DNA of 64,000 nt from CAZZNY01 sp964655935 (GCA_964655935.1 CAZZNY010000001.1:1-64000), one strand, 5' to 3'; positions 22,824 through 34,615 are shown, counted from the first letter of the stretch. The notes: generated by a model not told the origin, from the letters alone. Made by a program: numbers and translations.

Positions 22824-25058
22824 ATGTTAAACGAAAAACAACAATCTGCTGTAGATATCATCGATGGGCCGCTTTTGATTCTTGCTGGTGCTGGAGCAGG
22901 GAAGACTCATACTCTGACCGAACGAGTTACTTCTATGATCCATGACCATGGAATCGCACCTGAGAGTATTCTCTGTGTGACTTTTACGAACAAAGCGGCG
23001 CGTGAGATGCGTGAACGATTAGCTCAGAAAATCGGCATTGAGATAAAAAATAATTTTAATCCATATCGATTGAATGGAATGCCCGTAGCTGGTACGTTTC
23101 ACTCGATCGGCGTATTTTTCTTGCGTCAGTTTATCGATCGTATCGGTTATGGAAAAGACTTTGCAATCTATGACGAAGATGATAAACTCAAATTGATAAA
23201 AAACATTCTCGAAGAAAAGAAAGTAGATGATAAAGAAGCTCCGGCTCGACAGGTACTTTTTCATATCAGTGCGGCGAAAAATGAATGAATTACTCCAGAT
23301 AGGTATGAGGGTCGCGTCCATAGTTATCTCACCTCGATCGTGAAAGATGTATATATTGATTATGAAAAAGCGATGCGTCGTAATAATGCGCTCGATTTTG
23401 ATGATATCTTGCTTTGTACTCTGAAGATTCTTCAGGTTCCGGAAGTGCTCGAGAATTTTCATAGAAAATTCAAATATTTTCTCATAGATGAGTATCAGGA
23501 CACGAATGAGATCCAATACCAGATTATCCAAATACTTTCTTCCGCTACGCGCAATCTCTGTGTTGTTGGTGATGATTGGCAGGGAATCTATTCTTGGCGA
23601 GGAGCAAATATAAAAAATATCCTGAATTTCAATAAAGATTATCCAGATGCACAAGTCGTAAAGCTTGAACAGAATTATCGTTCGACGAAGACAATCATTA
23701 CCGCTGCGAATGCAGTCGTAAAAAACAATACGAGTGCACTCGATAAGACACTCTGGACGGATAATGAAGAAGGGAATCAGATCACACTTATCGATGCATA
23801 TGACGAAAAACATGAAGCCGATACTGTTACTGAAATTATTCAGGATGAATGAGGCTGGTCAAAATGGGCGATGCTCTATCGAACGAATGGTCAATCACGA
23901 CTTTTAGAAGAAGCACTGATACGAAAAGGAATTCCGTACAAGATTTATGGAGGTCTTCGTTTTTACGAGCGAAAAGAAATCAAAGATATTATCTCTTATG
24001 TTCGTGTACTTGTGAATCCTCGAGATACGATGGGTTTTGCTAGAATCATTAATACACCAACACGAAAAATCGGACAAAAAACCGTCGAGATTCTTCTCTC
24101 GTACTCGAAAAATTACGATCTTCCGATTCCTGATATTCTTCAGATCGTCGGAGAAATCGAAGAATTTCCACCGGCAGCAAAGCGATCACTCGCGGAATTT
24201 AGTACAATCTATCAGGAAATGGCAGAATTTCTTTCGACACATCCGATCGATGAGACGATTGGTTTTATCGTGAGAAAAATCTGATATGAAGCGTATCTGA
24301 AACTCGAATTCTGAGATGAAGACGGGGTAGGGAAGATGGAGAATGTGAATGAACTTCAGAATATGGCGAGTCGATATAATGCACTCGAACTTTCCGAGCA
24401 ACCACGAATGTTTCTCGAAGATATTGCTCTGCTTTCAGAAGCTGATAATATCGAATCCGGAGCAGATCATGTATCGCTTATGACAGTTCATCTTTCGAAA
24501 GGTCTCGAATTCGAACATGTAATGATCGTCGGAGCGGAAGAATGAGTATTTCCGCATTCAAGATCACTCATGGAACAGCACGAACTCGAAGAAGAGCGAC
24601 GACTGATGTATGTAGCGATGACGCGAGCCAAGAAAAAACTCTTCATTTCTCGAGCAAAGGAGAGATACACTTACGGAAATTATAGTGCAAATCCTGCTTC
24701 ACGATTCTTGAAAGAAATTCCAAAAGAGCTCGTGATTCAATACGAGATAAAATGATCTGCATTCTCAAATAATTTTTTCTGAAACAAACCTGCTGCTTCA
24801 AGCTATGGAAGTTCTCTTTTCTGAGGAACCTCTGCTTCAGCTGGATTTTCAGGATTCAATACCTCTTCCGTACCAAAAGAAAAAAAGGAGCGACCGACCG
24901 TAGTAGTCGGATCGCTCGGACTCGGAGATCGAGTCAAACACGAAAAATTTTGAACTGGGACTATCGTGGGTCTTTCTGGACCGATTGCTGATATTGCTTT
25001 TCCTGGACTTGGAATTAAGAAGATGAATCTTGAGATTGCGCCACTAAAACAAGTTTAG
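22824..25058 (+). CDS. uvrD: UvrD/PcrA-type DNA helicase
   Basis: A 744-residue superfamily 1A 3'-5' helicase for nucleotide excision and mismatch repair and replication restart. Motifs in order: Q-motif LNEKQQSAV, Walker A LAGAGAGKTHTL (near residue 23), TFTNKAAREMRERL, GTFHSIG, DEYQDTN, GDDWQGIYSWRGA, QNYRSTKTI, SLMTVHLSKGLEFEHV and EERRLMYVAMTRAKKKL. The C-terminus has the PcrA-type Tudor-like fold (GDRVKHEKFGTGTIVGL). Eight or so UGA codons read as Gly. It converges on an unknown gene whose stop is only five bases away. Confidence 0.93.
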
Positions 25059-25063
25059 TTTTT

Positions 25064-26260
25064 TTAACAATCCTTTCTTTCCGGAGCCTTAGTAGATTGT
25101 GATAATTCTCATTCTTCATCTGATTTTGGAAGAGTGAATAGAACCATGATTCTTAGTTGTGTTTCTGGTACACGTAATCAATTTTCTACGAGCCATTTGA
25201 GCATTCGTATACGATTATTTTTTTCCGCTAGTAGATCATTAATTTTATTATTATATTTCGCTCGTTCTATGTAATGAGAATTATAGAGCTCGATAAGATG
25301 AATGATAGATTGTATGTCTTCCGTATCCATTTCTATGGTAACGAGAGGAATAGGCTTTCCTTTGAGCCCCTGTGATTTTCTTTCTTTGTTATCTTGCACT
25401 GCTGCACTGAAGGCATCTTTCTGTGTTTTGTATTTATAATATTTTTCTTTCTGAATTGTGAATTTTGGGTATTTCAAGAGAAAATCTCTATCAACTATTT
25501 GACTGATATAATCTCTTTGATGAGCGATTCCATCTTCGATGAGTTGAAGGGAATATATTCATTTTTCTAAAAAATCTTTCAAAAAATGATTGGCTGGAAG
25601 TTTTGCTAATATGTTTTTTGCTTGTTGTATAATCTCTCGACCGTAAATATCTTGGATTGTCTCATCCATATAATCTCACAGGGGTCTTGCATAAAATTTT
25701 AAATTCTTGTTCGGATTATTTTCGGCATATTTAAGATCACACTCTGCAATCTTTTCAAGAGTTTTTTGGAGAATGGTATCAAGTGAGGCACCAGGATTTT
25801 CTTTTTCTGCAGGCCCCCAAAAGGAGTTGTGTATATCATAAAAATCAGGTCATTTATAATCACTCGGACGTGGAAAAGTATCAAGAGCATAGAAATTGAT
25901 TTGTTCAAAACATACAACTGTTCAGATATCAAAATTCGTATATATAGGCTCTGGAATGACTGTAAGTGTCACAGGCTTATTCGTATCGGAAAGGGTGTCA
26001 TATATTTTTGAAACAGTCATCTTACTTATAGCTCAAACAGTCGTGGTTCCTGCTAATATAAGCCCAAAAACCTCCATTCTTTTTCTTGTTTTACTGCGTT
26101 TTTTTGGAAAGTATTCATCTTGAATTTTCTGAAAAAACAAGGTAGTTTTGCTTGGTGTTTTAGTTGGTGTTGGTGGTTCTTTTTCGGATTTTTGATCTGC
26201 ATCAAAAAGTCGTCAATTAGTATGAGAAGGAGTTCTAGGATTTCGTGAGTTCATTCACAT
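25064..26260 (-). CDS. Unknown membrane-anchored protein
   Basis: A 398-residue protein I do not recognise. A basic N-terminus (about 60 residues, rich in Pro/Thr/Lys) leads to one hydrophobic segment near MEVFGLILAGTTTVGAISKM, then a large, mostly helical part rich in Lys, Glu and Tyr. Glycines in DIGTVVCFEQ and YKGPDFYDIH are UGA. The start is at ATG-UGA-ATG (26260 or 26254). The upstream gene 26270-26797 ends ten bases before it, so they form an operon; the plus-strand gene at 26953 is divergent. Function unknown. Confidence 0.7.
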
Positions 26261-26269
26261 TGTTTGAAT

Positions 26270-26797
26270 TTAGATAGGGGTATTTTGAATTGCTTTAAGT
26301 TCTAAGACGGCCTCTTCTCGTAATTTTCTCATTATCGGGAGAAGTCGTTCAGCTTCTTCGATTATATTTTTCTGCATATCAAGAGCTTTTTCTCTCGTAA
26401 TTCATCTTTTTCTGATAGTGGCATATCCATAATTTCTTCCTTCACGAAGTATTTTTAGACTTGCATCATAATCAGCAATCTCTTTTTTCTTTAACGCAAT
26501 AGCTTCATCTTTTTTTCTTTGCCGAATCTTTCGTTCAGCTTCTATTTTCCCGTTTTTCATTTTTGTTTCAAAATCTTTGTCCATTTGAACCAAGGATTCA
26601 CTATGCTTTCGTTCTAGATACTTATTGAGGCCTTCTTTTGTTTTTGGTCAGAGAAGAATACTTAGCATAAGACTCGCGATGAGAATTTTATGTTCTATGA
26701 TATTTTTTGTGACTGGATTTTTTCGTAAAAAAGTTTTTCCATTTTTGAGAAAATTATTGGTTTTTTTGGGTGTATCTGGAGTATTTTCCGGGTTCAT
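26270..26797 (-). CDS. Small coiled-coil membrane protein, unknown
   Basis: A 175-residue protein with a hydrophobic segment near residues 28-50 (NIIEHKILIASLMLSILLG) and then a long charged helix rich in Lys/Glu/Arg (RKIRQRKKDEAIALKKKEIA, RNYGYATIRKRGITREKAL). The C-terminal 90 residues are likely coiled coil. I chose the ATG at 26797 because the upstream extension to 26878 runs through a palindrome and has poor composition. It precedes the 398-residue gene by ten bases. No family recognised. Confidence 0.6.
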
Positions 26798-26952
26798 TAA
26801 TCGGTATTTAAATATAATCCTGTCTTTATTATACAGGGAATAATAAAAAGACAACTCTTGTTTTTTATGTATTTTCATGATTACATAATTGTTTTTGCTA
26901 ATTTCCAGTAATTATTTATAATGAAATGCAATATCAATAAGGATTCATAATT

Positions 26953-28932
26953 GTGAATACTCCTTTTTCGAGTTTTTCTTCACCCGTATGAGTTACCACG
27001 TCTCAGTGTTTGTCTGGATCTTTTTGAGCCAATATAGAACCATCGATTATAATGCGTTATCCAGATCCGTTCGATACTGAATATCTTGAGTTATTAAAAA
27101 AATGAGAAGATCCTCTTGGTTTATTCTGATCTTCTGCTTCTTTAGAGAAAAAAACTATTTGAGGAATAAAGGAACATGTATCAATGTATGTTCCCTCGTT
27201 AAAACAAACAACAGCAGAAGTTATAAAAGGAAAAATAAATGAGCTGAGCCAAGCTTTTCTTTCTCCAGGAGTAATCCATATGGATAGAAATTATCTTGCC
27301 AAAAGCACTGATCAGATAAACGAACTTCGACGAATCCTTGAAAAAAAAGGATCATCAAAGTCATATTCTGTAGATATAGAAGATTTTTTTACACAAAACA
27401 GTCATCATATAGCTCACGTTTTTGAACTTTATAATCTTCCTGAAGAGCTTTTTTCAGGGTTTCAGATGCTTGCAAAAATCGTAAAGGATTTTAAAGCCTT
27501 TACTCATTTTCACATAGATTATAAAAATATCTCTGGGTATTTAGAACTCGCTGATTCCCTAAAAGAGCAGATTGATATTTTCTTTTCAGATGCCGCATTC
27601 AATAAAACCGAAGAGAGCGTGTTTTTTGAGTTTATTCAGAGTATTCCATGAGCAATTGCAGCCTTCGAAAATCGTCTCGAAGAGGCTATAATTCTTTGAA
27701 TTCAGCGATATGTGATTATCGAAAAAGAAAATCAAATACGACAAAAAGACATGTTGGCTATTATAAATGATTCTACCATACCAAATCGTTATAGATCTCA
27801 TTTTTTGGCAGCTCCATCGATATTGAATCCTTGAGATACCGAGTGATTATTACAAGCAAAAATGAGCTATATTCGTCTCGAATTAGTTCATAGTGATTAC
27901 CACGACTTTTCTCATGATCGAATCAAGATCCTTACTTCCTACTTTAAAGATCTAGAACTGGCACGTCAGAGTGTTTCACCTGAATTTCGTAAAACGATCT
28001 CAGTTTTTTTGTGAGAATATGAAGTTCCTTATTGAGATTTTTTACAGGAAGAAAAAGCGAATTTATGTATTGGATCACTTAATACTCAAGATGATAAAAT
28101 CAAGCATCTCGACACACAAGCTTGAGGGTATTGTTTTTCATCTGTATCTCATTTTTTGGAATTCTTTGAAATACTTAAAACAAGAAAAGAATCGATAGAT
28201 AAGTGATCTCAACAAGCTCAATCAATCCATCATGCTCGACTGCAAGAAACTATAGGAAGAGTAAATGCTCGTTTGTACAGTATTATTCTCCATCTTCTCG
28301 GAAGATGAGGAGAATCGATTCCTTTTTATGCAAAGTGAACTCTTTGGAATGGCTCGGAATTACAGGTCGCTATGCGGAATGACTGGAAAAAACTTCAACA
28401 GATGGTTAAGGATATTAAACTGAACGAATGAAATAAAAGCAAAGTATTATTCACATCAAAATGAACAGGGGAGAGCAGTTCTGTTTTTTCAGAAAAAATC
28501 AATTGATTCAAAACTTTAACAGATACTTTCCTGGAGCGTTGTAAAAGTGGACAGGACATATTATCGGAGTTTGTTCAAGAATCTTACCAGTGTGTGACTC
28601 GAATTTTACAAGATAGTGAACTTGGAACGTATGTTTCCGGTATAACGGAATATCCCACTTTTGAAGAGAGCGCTCTATGTTGTATGGGTTTTCAGAAAGA
28701 CTTATCAAAACTCAGAGAAATTTTGAATATATTAGAATGCCAACTTAGAATTTTTATCGATAGGGCAAACCCTGCGGAAACCGAATCTGCTGATCGACTC
28801 TATGCTATGTTAGAATATATACAATTTCGACTTGCCGAACGGGAAAAAAGCCTTGCCAAACGACTAAAAATAGATCGTGAAAGATTATTATCTCCAGAAG
28901 AAAAAGTTGCCCAGATTCTTGAGGCAAGCTAG
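26953..28932 (+). CDS. Large unknown soluble protein
   Basis: A 659-residue helical protein of unknown function. The GTG at 26953 is favoured because AAGGA lies nine bases before it; the ATG at 27052 is an alternative. The frame is joined across about eighteen UGA codons. The protein is rich in Glu, Lys, Ser and Phe, has few motifs (QAFLSPGVIHMDRNYLAKS, DILSEFVQESYQCVTRILQD) and a C-terminal coiled coil (LAEREKSLAKRLKIDRERLL). No signal peptide or membrane helix. It is divergent from the two unknown membrane proteins, and the three may work together. No enzyme motif was seen. Confidence 0.65.
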
Positions 28933-29003
28933 ATTTTTCATTTGAGTTTTGCCATTTATAAAAACTTTCTATAATATCCTCGCTTATTCGTGAGGATACT
29001 ATC

Positions 29004-30674
29004 ATGCAAACGATCAAATGACTTCACTCAGAGCTTCGAGCTCACGACGACACAAAAACAATTATCGAAACACTTTTAAACAATAGAAATATCGAGAATA
29101 CTCCTGAAAAACTTCGGGAATTTTTTACTCCGGGTTTTTCCGATCTTCATGATCCGTACACGCTTCCAGGAATGGAAGATGCGGTAACACGTATCTTGCA
29201 GGCTCGAGATAATAACGAGCGAGTCGTGATCTTCTGAGATTACGATGTTGATGGAGTTTCTGCGACCGCGCTTTTGGTGCGTTTTTTCGCAGTTCATGGA
29301 GTTCAGATTTCTTACCGACTTCCGCATCGCGTTAAGGATGGATATGGTCTTAAGCCGTATTTTGTCGATGAGCTCGCAGAAAAAAATGTAAAACTCATCA
29401 TCACGGTCGACTGTGGAACGAAAGATATCGAAGCGATCAATCATGCAGGAAAACTCGGAATCGATATGATCGTCACAGATCACCATGCGATCCCTGATGA
29501 GATTCCCGAGTGAATCGTCGCGATTATTAATCCGAAAAGTCTTGATTCTGCGTATCCATTTTCTTCACTTTCAGGTTCAGGAGTAGCATTTAAGTTACTT
29601 TGTGCTGTCAGCAAAAAACTCTATCCTGAAGAAAAAAAATATTTCGAAGTTATCGAACAATATATCGACTTTGCGACGCTCGGAACGATCGCTGACTGTA
29701 TGCCGCTCATCGGAGAAAATCGTACGATCGCATATCTCGGTCTCAAACAACTGAAAAACTCTTCTTCCTGTGGACTTCGTCGACTTATCGAATGAGTCGA
29801 TGATACAAAAGATATGGACGGCGATGTAGTAGGGTTTCGTATCGGTCCGCGCATAAATGCTGCCGGAAGAATGGATACGCCGTATAAGGCCCTTCAAATG
29901 CTTCTCGCATCGGAAGATCGACTTGATGAAGTGATGAGTGAGATAGAAGATCTGAATGTAAAGCGAAAAACAGCGACTGAATTATTCGCGACGCACGCAT
30001 TCGGGAATGTCGACGAGACAAAAAATATCATCATGTATGACTCGACTGATATCGAACACGGAATCATCGGACTCATAGCAGGACGACTTTGCGAAGCGTT
30101 TCATAAGCCAGCGATCGCTCTGAAAGACGAGTGAGAAAAGCTTGTAGCAAGTTGTCGAAGTCCGGAATATTTTGATATGGTTTCATTTTTGACGGAATTC
30201 AAAGAATATTTTGTTGCATTCTGATGACATAAACAAGCGGCAGGTTTTACGATCCTGAAAGAAAAATATACGGACTTCTGTGAAAAAATAGAAGCTCGTG
30301 CTTCTGTCATGTCAGTCGATCGACCGATCGCAAAAAAGATTCTCGTAGAAGCAGAGATCGATATATCAGAAGTCAAATTATCACTCGCTCGAGAAATCAA
30401 AAAATTTCAGCCGTTTGGTATCGGAAATCCAAAACCACTTTTTCTCATACGAAATATCGCAACTTCTAATCTCGATTATCTCGGAAAAGACCAAAAACAT
30501 CTTCGAATCCGTGCAAATGGTGATGGAGCGTCTTGTAAGGCATTTGGTTTTGGTCAGTATTTCCAGCAAATTAAAGCCAACAATCAAGTAAGTATCATCG
30601 CGGAGATCGAGGAAAATATCTGGAACGGAAGAGTGTCAGTGGACCTGAATATAAAAGACTTCATCTTGTCATAG
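29004..30674 (+). CDS. recJ: Single-stranded-DNA exonuclease RecJ
   Basis: A 556-residue RecJ, the 5'-3' ssDNA exonuclease of recombination and repair in the DHH phosphoesterase family. Catalytic motifs: VVIFGDYDVDGVSATALL (residues about 74-91), TVDCGT, VTDHHAIPD and, in the DHHA1 part, FGGHKQAAGFT. The Gly of GDYDVDG is UGA, and the GG of GGH is encoded by two UGA codons in a row, strong evidence for code 25. The length fits the family. A short hairpin (ATCCTCGC...GTGAGGAT) lies just before the start. Confidence 0.94.
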
Positions 30675-30717
30675 TACATTCAAAGTTAGGATATTTAGAA
30701 AAAAGTCGAAAAAAATT

Positions 30718-30745
30718 TTGACATTCGTGATTGTTTTTATATTAT
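30718..30745 (+). promoter_or_regulatory. Promoter of the tRNA cluster
   Basis: A consensus TTGACA and a TATTAT box are 16 bases apart, ending about 55 bases before tRNA-Gly. It is one of the best sigma70-like promoters in the window, as expected for stable RNA genes. Confidence 0.75.
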
Positions 30746-30800
30746 ACCCCTGCTTTTTACCACGTGTAAAAGTAACATATAGAATACATACATTGATTTT

Positions 30801-30877
30801 GCGGGTGTAGCTCAATTGGCTAGAGCCTCTGCCTTCCAAGCAGACTGTTGTGAGTTCGAGTCTCATCGCCCGCTCCA
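30801..30877 (+). tRNA. tRNA-Gly (anticodon UCC)
   Basis: A complete cloverleaf with a 7-bp acceptor stem (GCGGGTG/CGCCCGC), anticodon loop CTTCCAA and encoded CCA. It reads GGA/GGG codons. It is not the UGA-decoding tRNA-Gly (anticodon UCA), which is not in this window. Confidence 0.95.
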
Positions 30878-30967
30878 AATGTAGTATTCAATAAAGCTAA
30901 AGGCCACAAGAAAAAGAAAGCATGCAAGCCCGCCTGTGGCTTGCTGCTTGTGGCTTAAGGCTTATAT

Positions 30968-31044
30968 GGGTGTGTAGCTCAGGTGGTTAGAGCGCGTCTC
31001 TGATAAGGACGAGGTCGATGGTTCAAATCCATCCACACCCACCA
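30968..31044 (+). tRNA. tRNA-Ile (anticodon GAU)
   Basis: Acceptor stem GGGTGTG/CACACCC, anticodon loop CTGATAA and encoded CCA. It is the second gene of the cluster. The 90-base gap before it holds a degenerate GC-rich repeat of GCTTGTGGCTT type. Confidence 0.95.
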
Positions 31045-31131
31045 AACATAAGTATAAAAGTTTCAAGTTTAAAGTTTCAAGTAAATCCGTCACTTATAAC
31101 TTGTAACTTCTGATTTGAAATTTTTTTTAGC

Positions 31132-31208
31132 CGGGAACTGGCGCAATTGGCTAGCGCACGCGCTTTGGGAGCGCGGGGTTGTGGGTTCGAGTCCCACGTT
31201 CCCGACCA
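31132..31208 (+). tRNA. tRNA-Pro (anticodon UGG)
   Basis: Acceptor stem CGGGAAC/GTTCCCG, anticodon stem CGCGC/GCGCG around loop TTTGGGA, and encoded CCA. Confidence 0.95.
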
Positions 31209-31239
31209 TAAGTTTTTTAAGCAAGATTTTCCTCATTTT

Positions 31240-31314
31240 GGGGCCATCGTCTAGGGGTTAGGACAGCGGATTTTCATTCCGTCAACCGGAGTTCGATTCT
31301 CCGTGGCCCTACCA
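31240..31314 (+). tRNA. tRNA-Glu (anticodon UUC), attachment site of the element
   Basis: Acceptor stem GGGGCCA/TGGCCCT, anticodon loop TTTTCAT and encoded CCA. Its last bases (CTACCA) begin the 15-bp core that is repeated at 40542-40556, so the 9.2-kb element is integrated at its 3' end and leaves the tRNA intact. The minus-strand recombinase gene reads through the tRNA in antisense. Confidence 0.95.
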
Positions 31315-32738
31315 AAGGGAAAATAATCATTTTTAATGACATTGAAGAGCTCGTTCTCCTGAGGATGAAGCTCTTTTTTGTTGTCTATAGAAAGTTCTAT
31401 CATAATACTTTTCAAAATCAGAGACCTTTGGAGATTATTACTCGATAAATAAGTCTGGTGCAGGTGTTTAGAGAGTTCTATCATTTTTTCATAGAGTCAA
31501 GAGAAATCACCAGTTTTACTTCGATATACATCTCGAGATTCTTCAAGTCCTTTTATATTATTTGTGAGTTCATTTAATTTTTCTATATACTGATTATCAG
31601 TTAATTTTCCATCCAAACGCATATTGAGTAATTCTGATTTTCTTTGATTTTGTTGGGTAATTTTTTCTTCAATTTCCTGTGCTATTTCTTGTCATTGTAT
31701 TTCATATCGTTTGAGGATATCGATGACAATTTTTTTGCTAAACTCCTGCTTTGTTCACCAGTTAGTATATTCTTTAAGAAGATCTCAGGCCTTTTCAAGT
31801 ACCATTTCTTCTCGAATACTTACTCTATGTTCACTTCTTGCTTGTGCTCAATAGTATCTGTGTCATTTTTTCATGTAGGCAATGAGTTTGCCACCAGATG
31901 GATCTTTTAATAATCATTTGAGGAGATAATCTGCATTCTTATTCACGATAAGATAACTTCCTCTAAGTCCTGAGTTATTTGCTTCATCAAAAAGCTTTTT
32001 GGATATTATTGCTTTGTGTTTCCCTGGATAATCTATTCCACCAAATGTCATCATTCCATAGTAGAATTTATTGTTCACTATTTTTTGTATGAAATTAATC
32101 TCAAATTTCTTCATATAGCCATAGTGTTTGTTGGCATAGCCTCATATATCATTGAATGTAAATTCTTTCTTTCTCATTTCAAAGATAATTCTTACGAGTT
32201 CTGCCTCGGTTTTCTTTATTACCACTTCATGATGTCATTTTTTGATGGTGATGTTCTGATATCCAAATGGAGCCTTATGCATACACATTCCTTTTCGAAG
32301 ACAAGAAATCATCTTATCTTTCACATCTTTAGCTCTATCTTCATTATCCATCTTTGAGAGTGAGAGATCTAGCTGAAGAAGAAATTTATCTCGACTGTTT
32401 TCTCCAAGATATTGTCGTGAAGTTGCATAAATCCCCTTGATACACTTCTTGTCGAGGAGATCAATAATCCTCGAAGTATCGATATTATTTCGAGAGAGTC
32501 TTTTTGGCTCATCAATAATTATAAAATCTATTTTCTTTTTCTTGCATAATTCAATCATTTCATTGAATCAAGGACGTTTGAATTCCTCCTTAGCGCTCAC
32601 GCTCTCTCAAATCTCCCTGGCTATTTCGAATCAGAGATTTCTGGCGGTATTTCTACAGTTATTCAGCTGATGTTCAAGCGTATTTGCTTGTTTATCGTCT
32701 CTGTCTGTAGATTTTCTGTAGTATATTAGAGCTTTCAT
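31251..32738 (-). CDS. Serine recombinase (integrase of the element)
   Basis: A 495-residue large serine recombinase. The resolvase domain starts MKALIYYRKSTDRDDKQ with catalytic Ser10, and has IIIDEPKRLSRNNID and LDLSLSKMDNEDRAKDVKDKM; the recombinase domain follows (APFGYQNITI, YYGMMTFGGIDYPGKH) and then a coiled coil. The cysteines of the usual zinc ribbon are missing (KDPSGGKLIAYMKKGHRYYG). As integrated, the frame continues through the att core and ends in TAG inside tRNA-Glu, so the last 19 residues are tRNA antisense. In the excised circle the same frame would continue into 40543-40430. Its ATG lies inside the end of the upstream gene. Confidence 0.9.
31309..31323 (+). repeat. Left attachment core (attL)
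   Basis: CTACCAAAGGGAAAA covers the last two paired bases of tRNA-Glu, the ACCA end and nine bases beyond. An identical copy is at 40542-40556. Confidence 0.85.
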
Positions 32739-33427
32739 AATACGCAAATTAGTAACTCATATAAAATGTATATGTACGCGGTGCATCAAACAAACACAGG
32801 GAAGAAATAATCTATATAATATTTTTCTTCAATCCAATAACTAATCTTGCTAATTATACGTTGGTATATTCTGTTGTTAAAATGAATCTCAAATGCATAA
32901 TGTTCAGAAGTAAAACTTGCACGGTTCAAGAATCAATCAAATCAATAATCGCAAGTAAGCTCGGGATTAGTTATTATTCTATTAAAAATAAAATCATGGT
33001 TTTGTGCGTTAATATGTATACATTCCCTAGAAAAGGATATAAATATTTTTTCAATTTTTCAGGCGGGAGAATCATATTTTGAATCGAATTTTATAGTCTC
33101 CCATCGACCCCCTTCTGGTCGGTAGGCCTCTTTAATATAGTTTATATTGTCTATTCAAATTTTTTCCAAGTTTTTTAATACTAAAACAGCTTCCCGTGGT
33201 TTTCACTCGTAATTAATTCTCTGTTGTAAATATCTTATTAATACGTAACTCAATCAAATTAGTAATGTAATTATTGGTCATAGGCTAAAGAATTCAAGAG
33301 ATGAAAAATGTATTATTCCAAGATTAATTGAATCTAAATTTTTAGAAAAAAGACCAATAAGGATAATAGCAATAGACAAGAACATTAGATTCTTTCTATA
33401 TAACTTAAAATCTCACAAATCGTCCAT
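32726..33427 (-). CDS. Unknown membrane protein of the element
   Basis: A 233-residue protein with two N-terminal membrane helices (LMFLSIAIILIGLF and GPIITLLIGLSYVLIRYL), a soluble middle (EAYRPEGGRWETIKFDSKYD, FTSEHYAFEIHFNN) and one C-terminal helix (YFFPVFVGCTAYIYILYELL). About nine UGA codons read as Gly. Its stop overlaps the recombinase start by 13 bases, implying translational coupling, and it starts 11 bases after the small gene upstream. Role unknown; perhaps entry exclusion or control of transfer, which is a guess. Confidence 0.65.
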
Positions 33428-33438
33428 GTTGTAAATCA

Positions 33439-33591
33439 TTAGAGAATATTATTTCACTTATAACCTTTTTCTTCTAAAAATCAACTTATGATTTCTTCCC
33501 AAAATTTGTAATACATCTCTATGATTTTTTGTACCTCATCATCCGATAAGGAGGCAGGGAAGTGCTCCCTGCTTTCTTGTACTGATAACAT
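33439..33591 (-). CDS. Small protein of the element, unknown
   Basis: A 50-residue peptide (MLSVQESREHFPASLSDDEV...) whose ATG lies directly after the stop of the replication gene. Upstream in-frame codons reach 33675, but that longer form would overlap the replication gene by 83 bases, so the short form is favoured. Two UGA codons near the C-terminus read as Gly. No family recognised. Confidence 0.5.
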
Positions 33592-33592
33592 A

Positions 33593-34615
33593 TTAGTGAT
33601 CAAGCAATGGAAGAATATCTCAAAACCAATCTTTTCCGAACTGTATTCTCTCGTTAAATTGTTTATATGATTCATATCAGAGTCATAGTTTTGATTTTTC
33701 TGAGATAATTCATTCGCTTATTAATAATTCGATAGGACAATATCAAATCTTCATAAGGTTTTTTGCATGTCCTTGGAATATTTTTACTTTTCTTTCGGCT
33801 TTCTTAGATCAATAATGAATTTTATCTGGATCAAACTTTGGAATCGGACGATATAGAGTAATTGTCTCATCTGAAAGATTATCAAAGAGGTTCGTATGTT
33901 TCTTAATATAATTCTTAAAGAGTGAACATAGATATGTGTCATCAAAAATATATTCGAATTTCTCAATATTTTTTGCGAGTTCTGAGCGTATTTCTATTTC
34001 GACTCTCGTTACACAATCCTCTGTAAAATAGTGAGAATATTGTCTATGTTTGTTTTTTGCCTTTGAATCTTTTATTTTATCGTAGATTCTAATCAATTGG
34101 CGCTTGTTTTTTGAGTTCTTCACCTCTCAGATGTAATAAGTCTCCATCTCTCATCGTTCCCCCTTAAAAATCGTAGATTTTTGATCAAGACTTTTAAATT
34201 GAGTAAGAAGATAATCTAATCATAATTTCAAATCGATACAAATATCTAATCTTTTGTATTTTCTGAGTTTGAAATATTCTCCTAAAAGAAACATAATTTC
34301 TTTTCTCGTCATAAGTGAGAATCAGGTGCTATATATGCAAATATAATCCATGGTACTTACACTTCCAGATTTCTTTCATTTGTAATAAGCAAAAAGAGTT
34401 AAGTCATTTTTTACAAAAGTAAGTTTATACTCATATTTTGGTACTTCGTGTTTTGTAATAGTAAAATCCAGAAATGTAATGTAATTTGAATTTTCAAAAT
34501 CTAATCAAACCAAATTTTCCTCATATAAGAATGTTCAATATATTTCAAGATGATCTAATCAGAAATAGAGAATTTTATCTTTATCTAAAGAATGATATTC
34601 TGTTTCATTTGTCAT
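33593..34615 (-). CDS. Rolling-circle-type replication initiator (Rep_trans-like)
   Basis: A 340-residue protein resembling plasmid and ICE replication initiation factors (Rep_trans, PF02486): TFLDFTITKHE and KLTFVK strands in the N-terminal half, KYKRLDICIDL, ETYYIGEVKNSKNKRQLIRI followed by YDKIKDS, and the conserved VTRVEIEIRSELA block. Such proteins nick the double-strand origin with a tyrosine. Fourteen of nineteen glycines are UGA. It heads the operon rep - small gene - membrane protein - recombinase, and the strongly folded DNA at 34688-34960 lies just upstream, where a nick site would be expected. The family call is from motif memory. Confidence 0.65.

Noticed and set aside
30878..30967. 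Extra tRNA or tRNA-Gly(UCA) between tRNA-Gly and tRNA-Ile
   Set aside because: The GCTTGTGGCTT-type repeats do not fold as a cloverleaf and no UCA anticodon loop is seen.
32861..33082. Plus-strand 73-codon frame in the element
   Set aside because: It lies opposite the 233-residue membrane protein, which has a far better frame and operon context.
33439..33675. Longer 78-residue form of the small element gene
   Set aside because: It would overlap the replication initiator by 83 bases; the ATG directly after that gene's stop is more natural.
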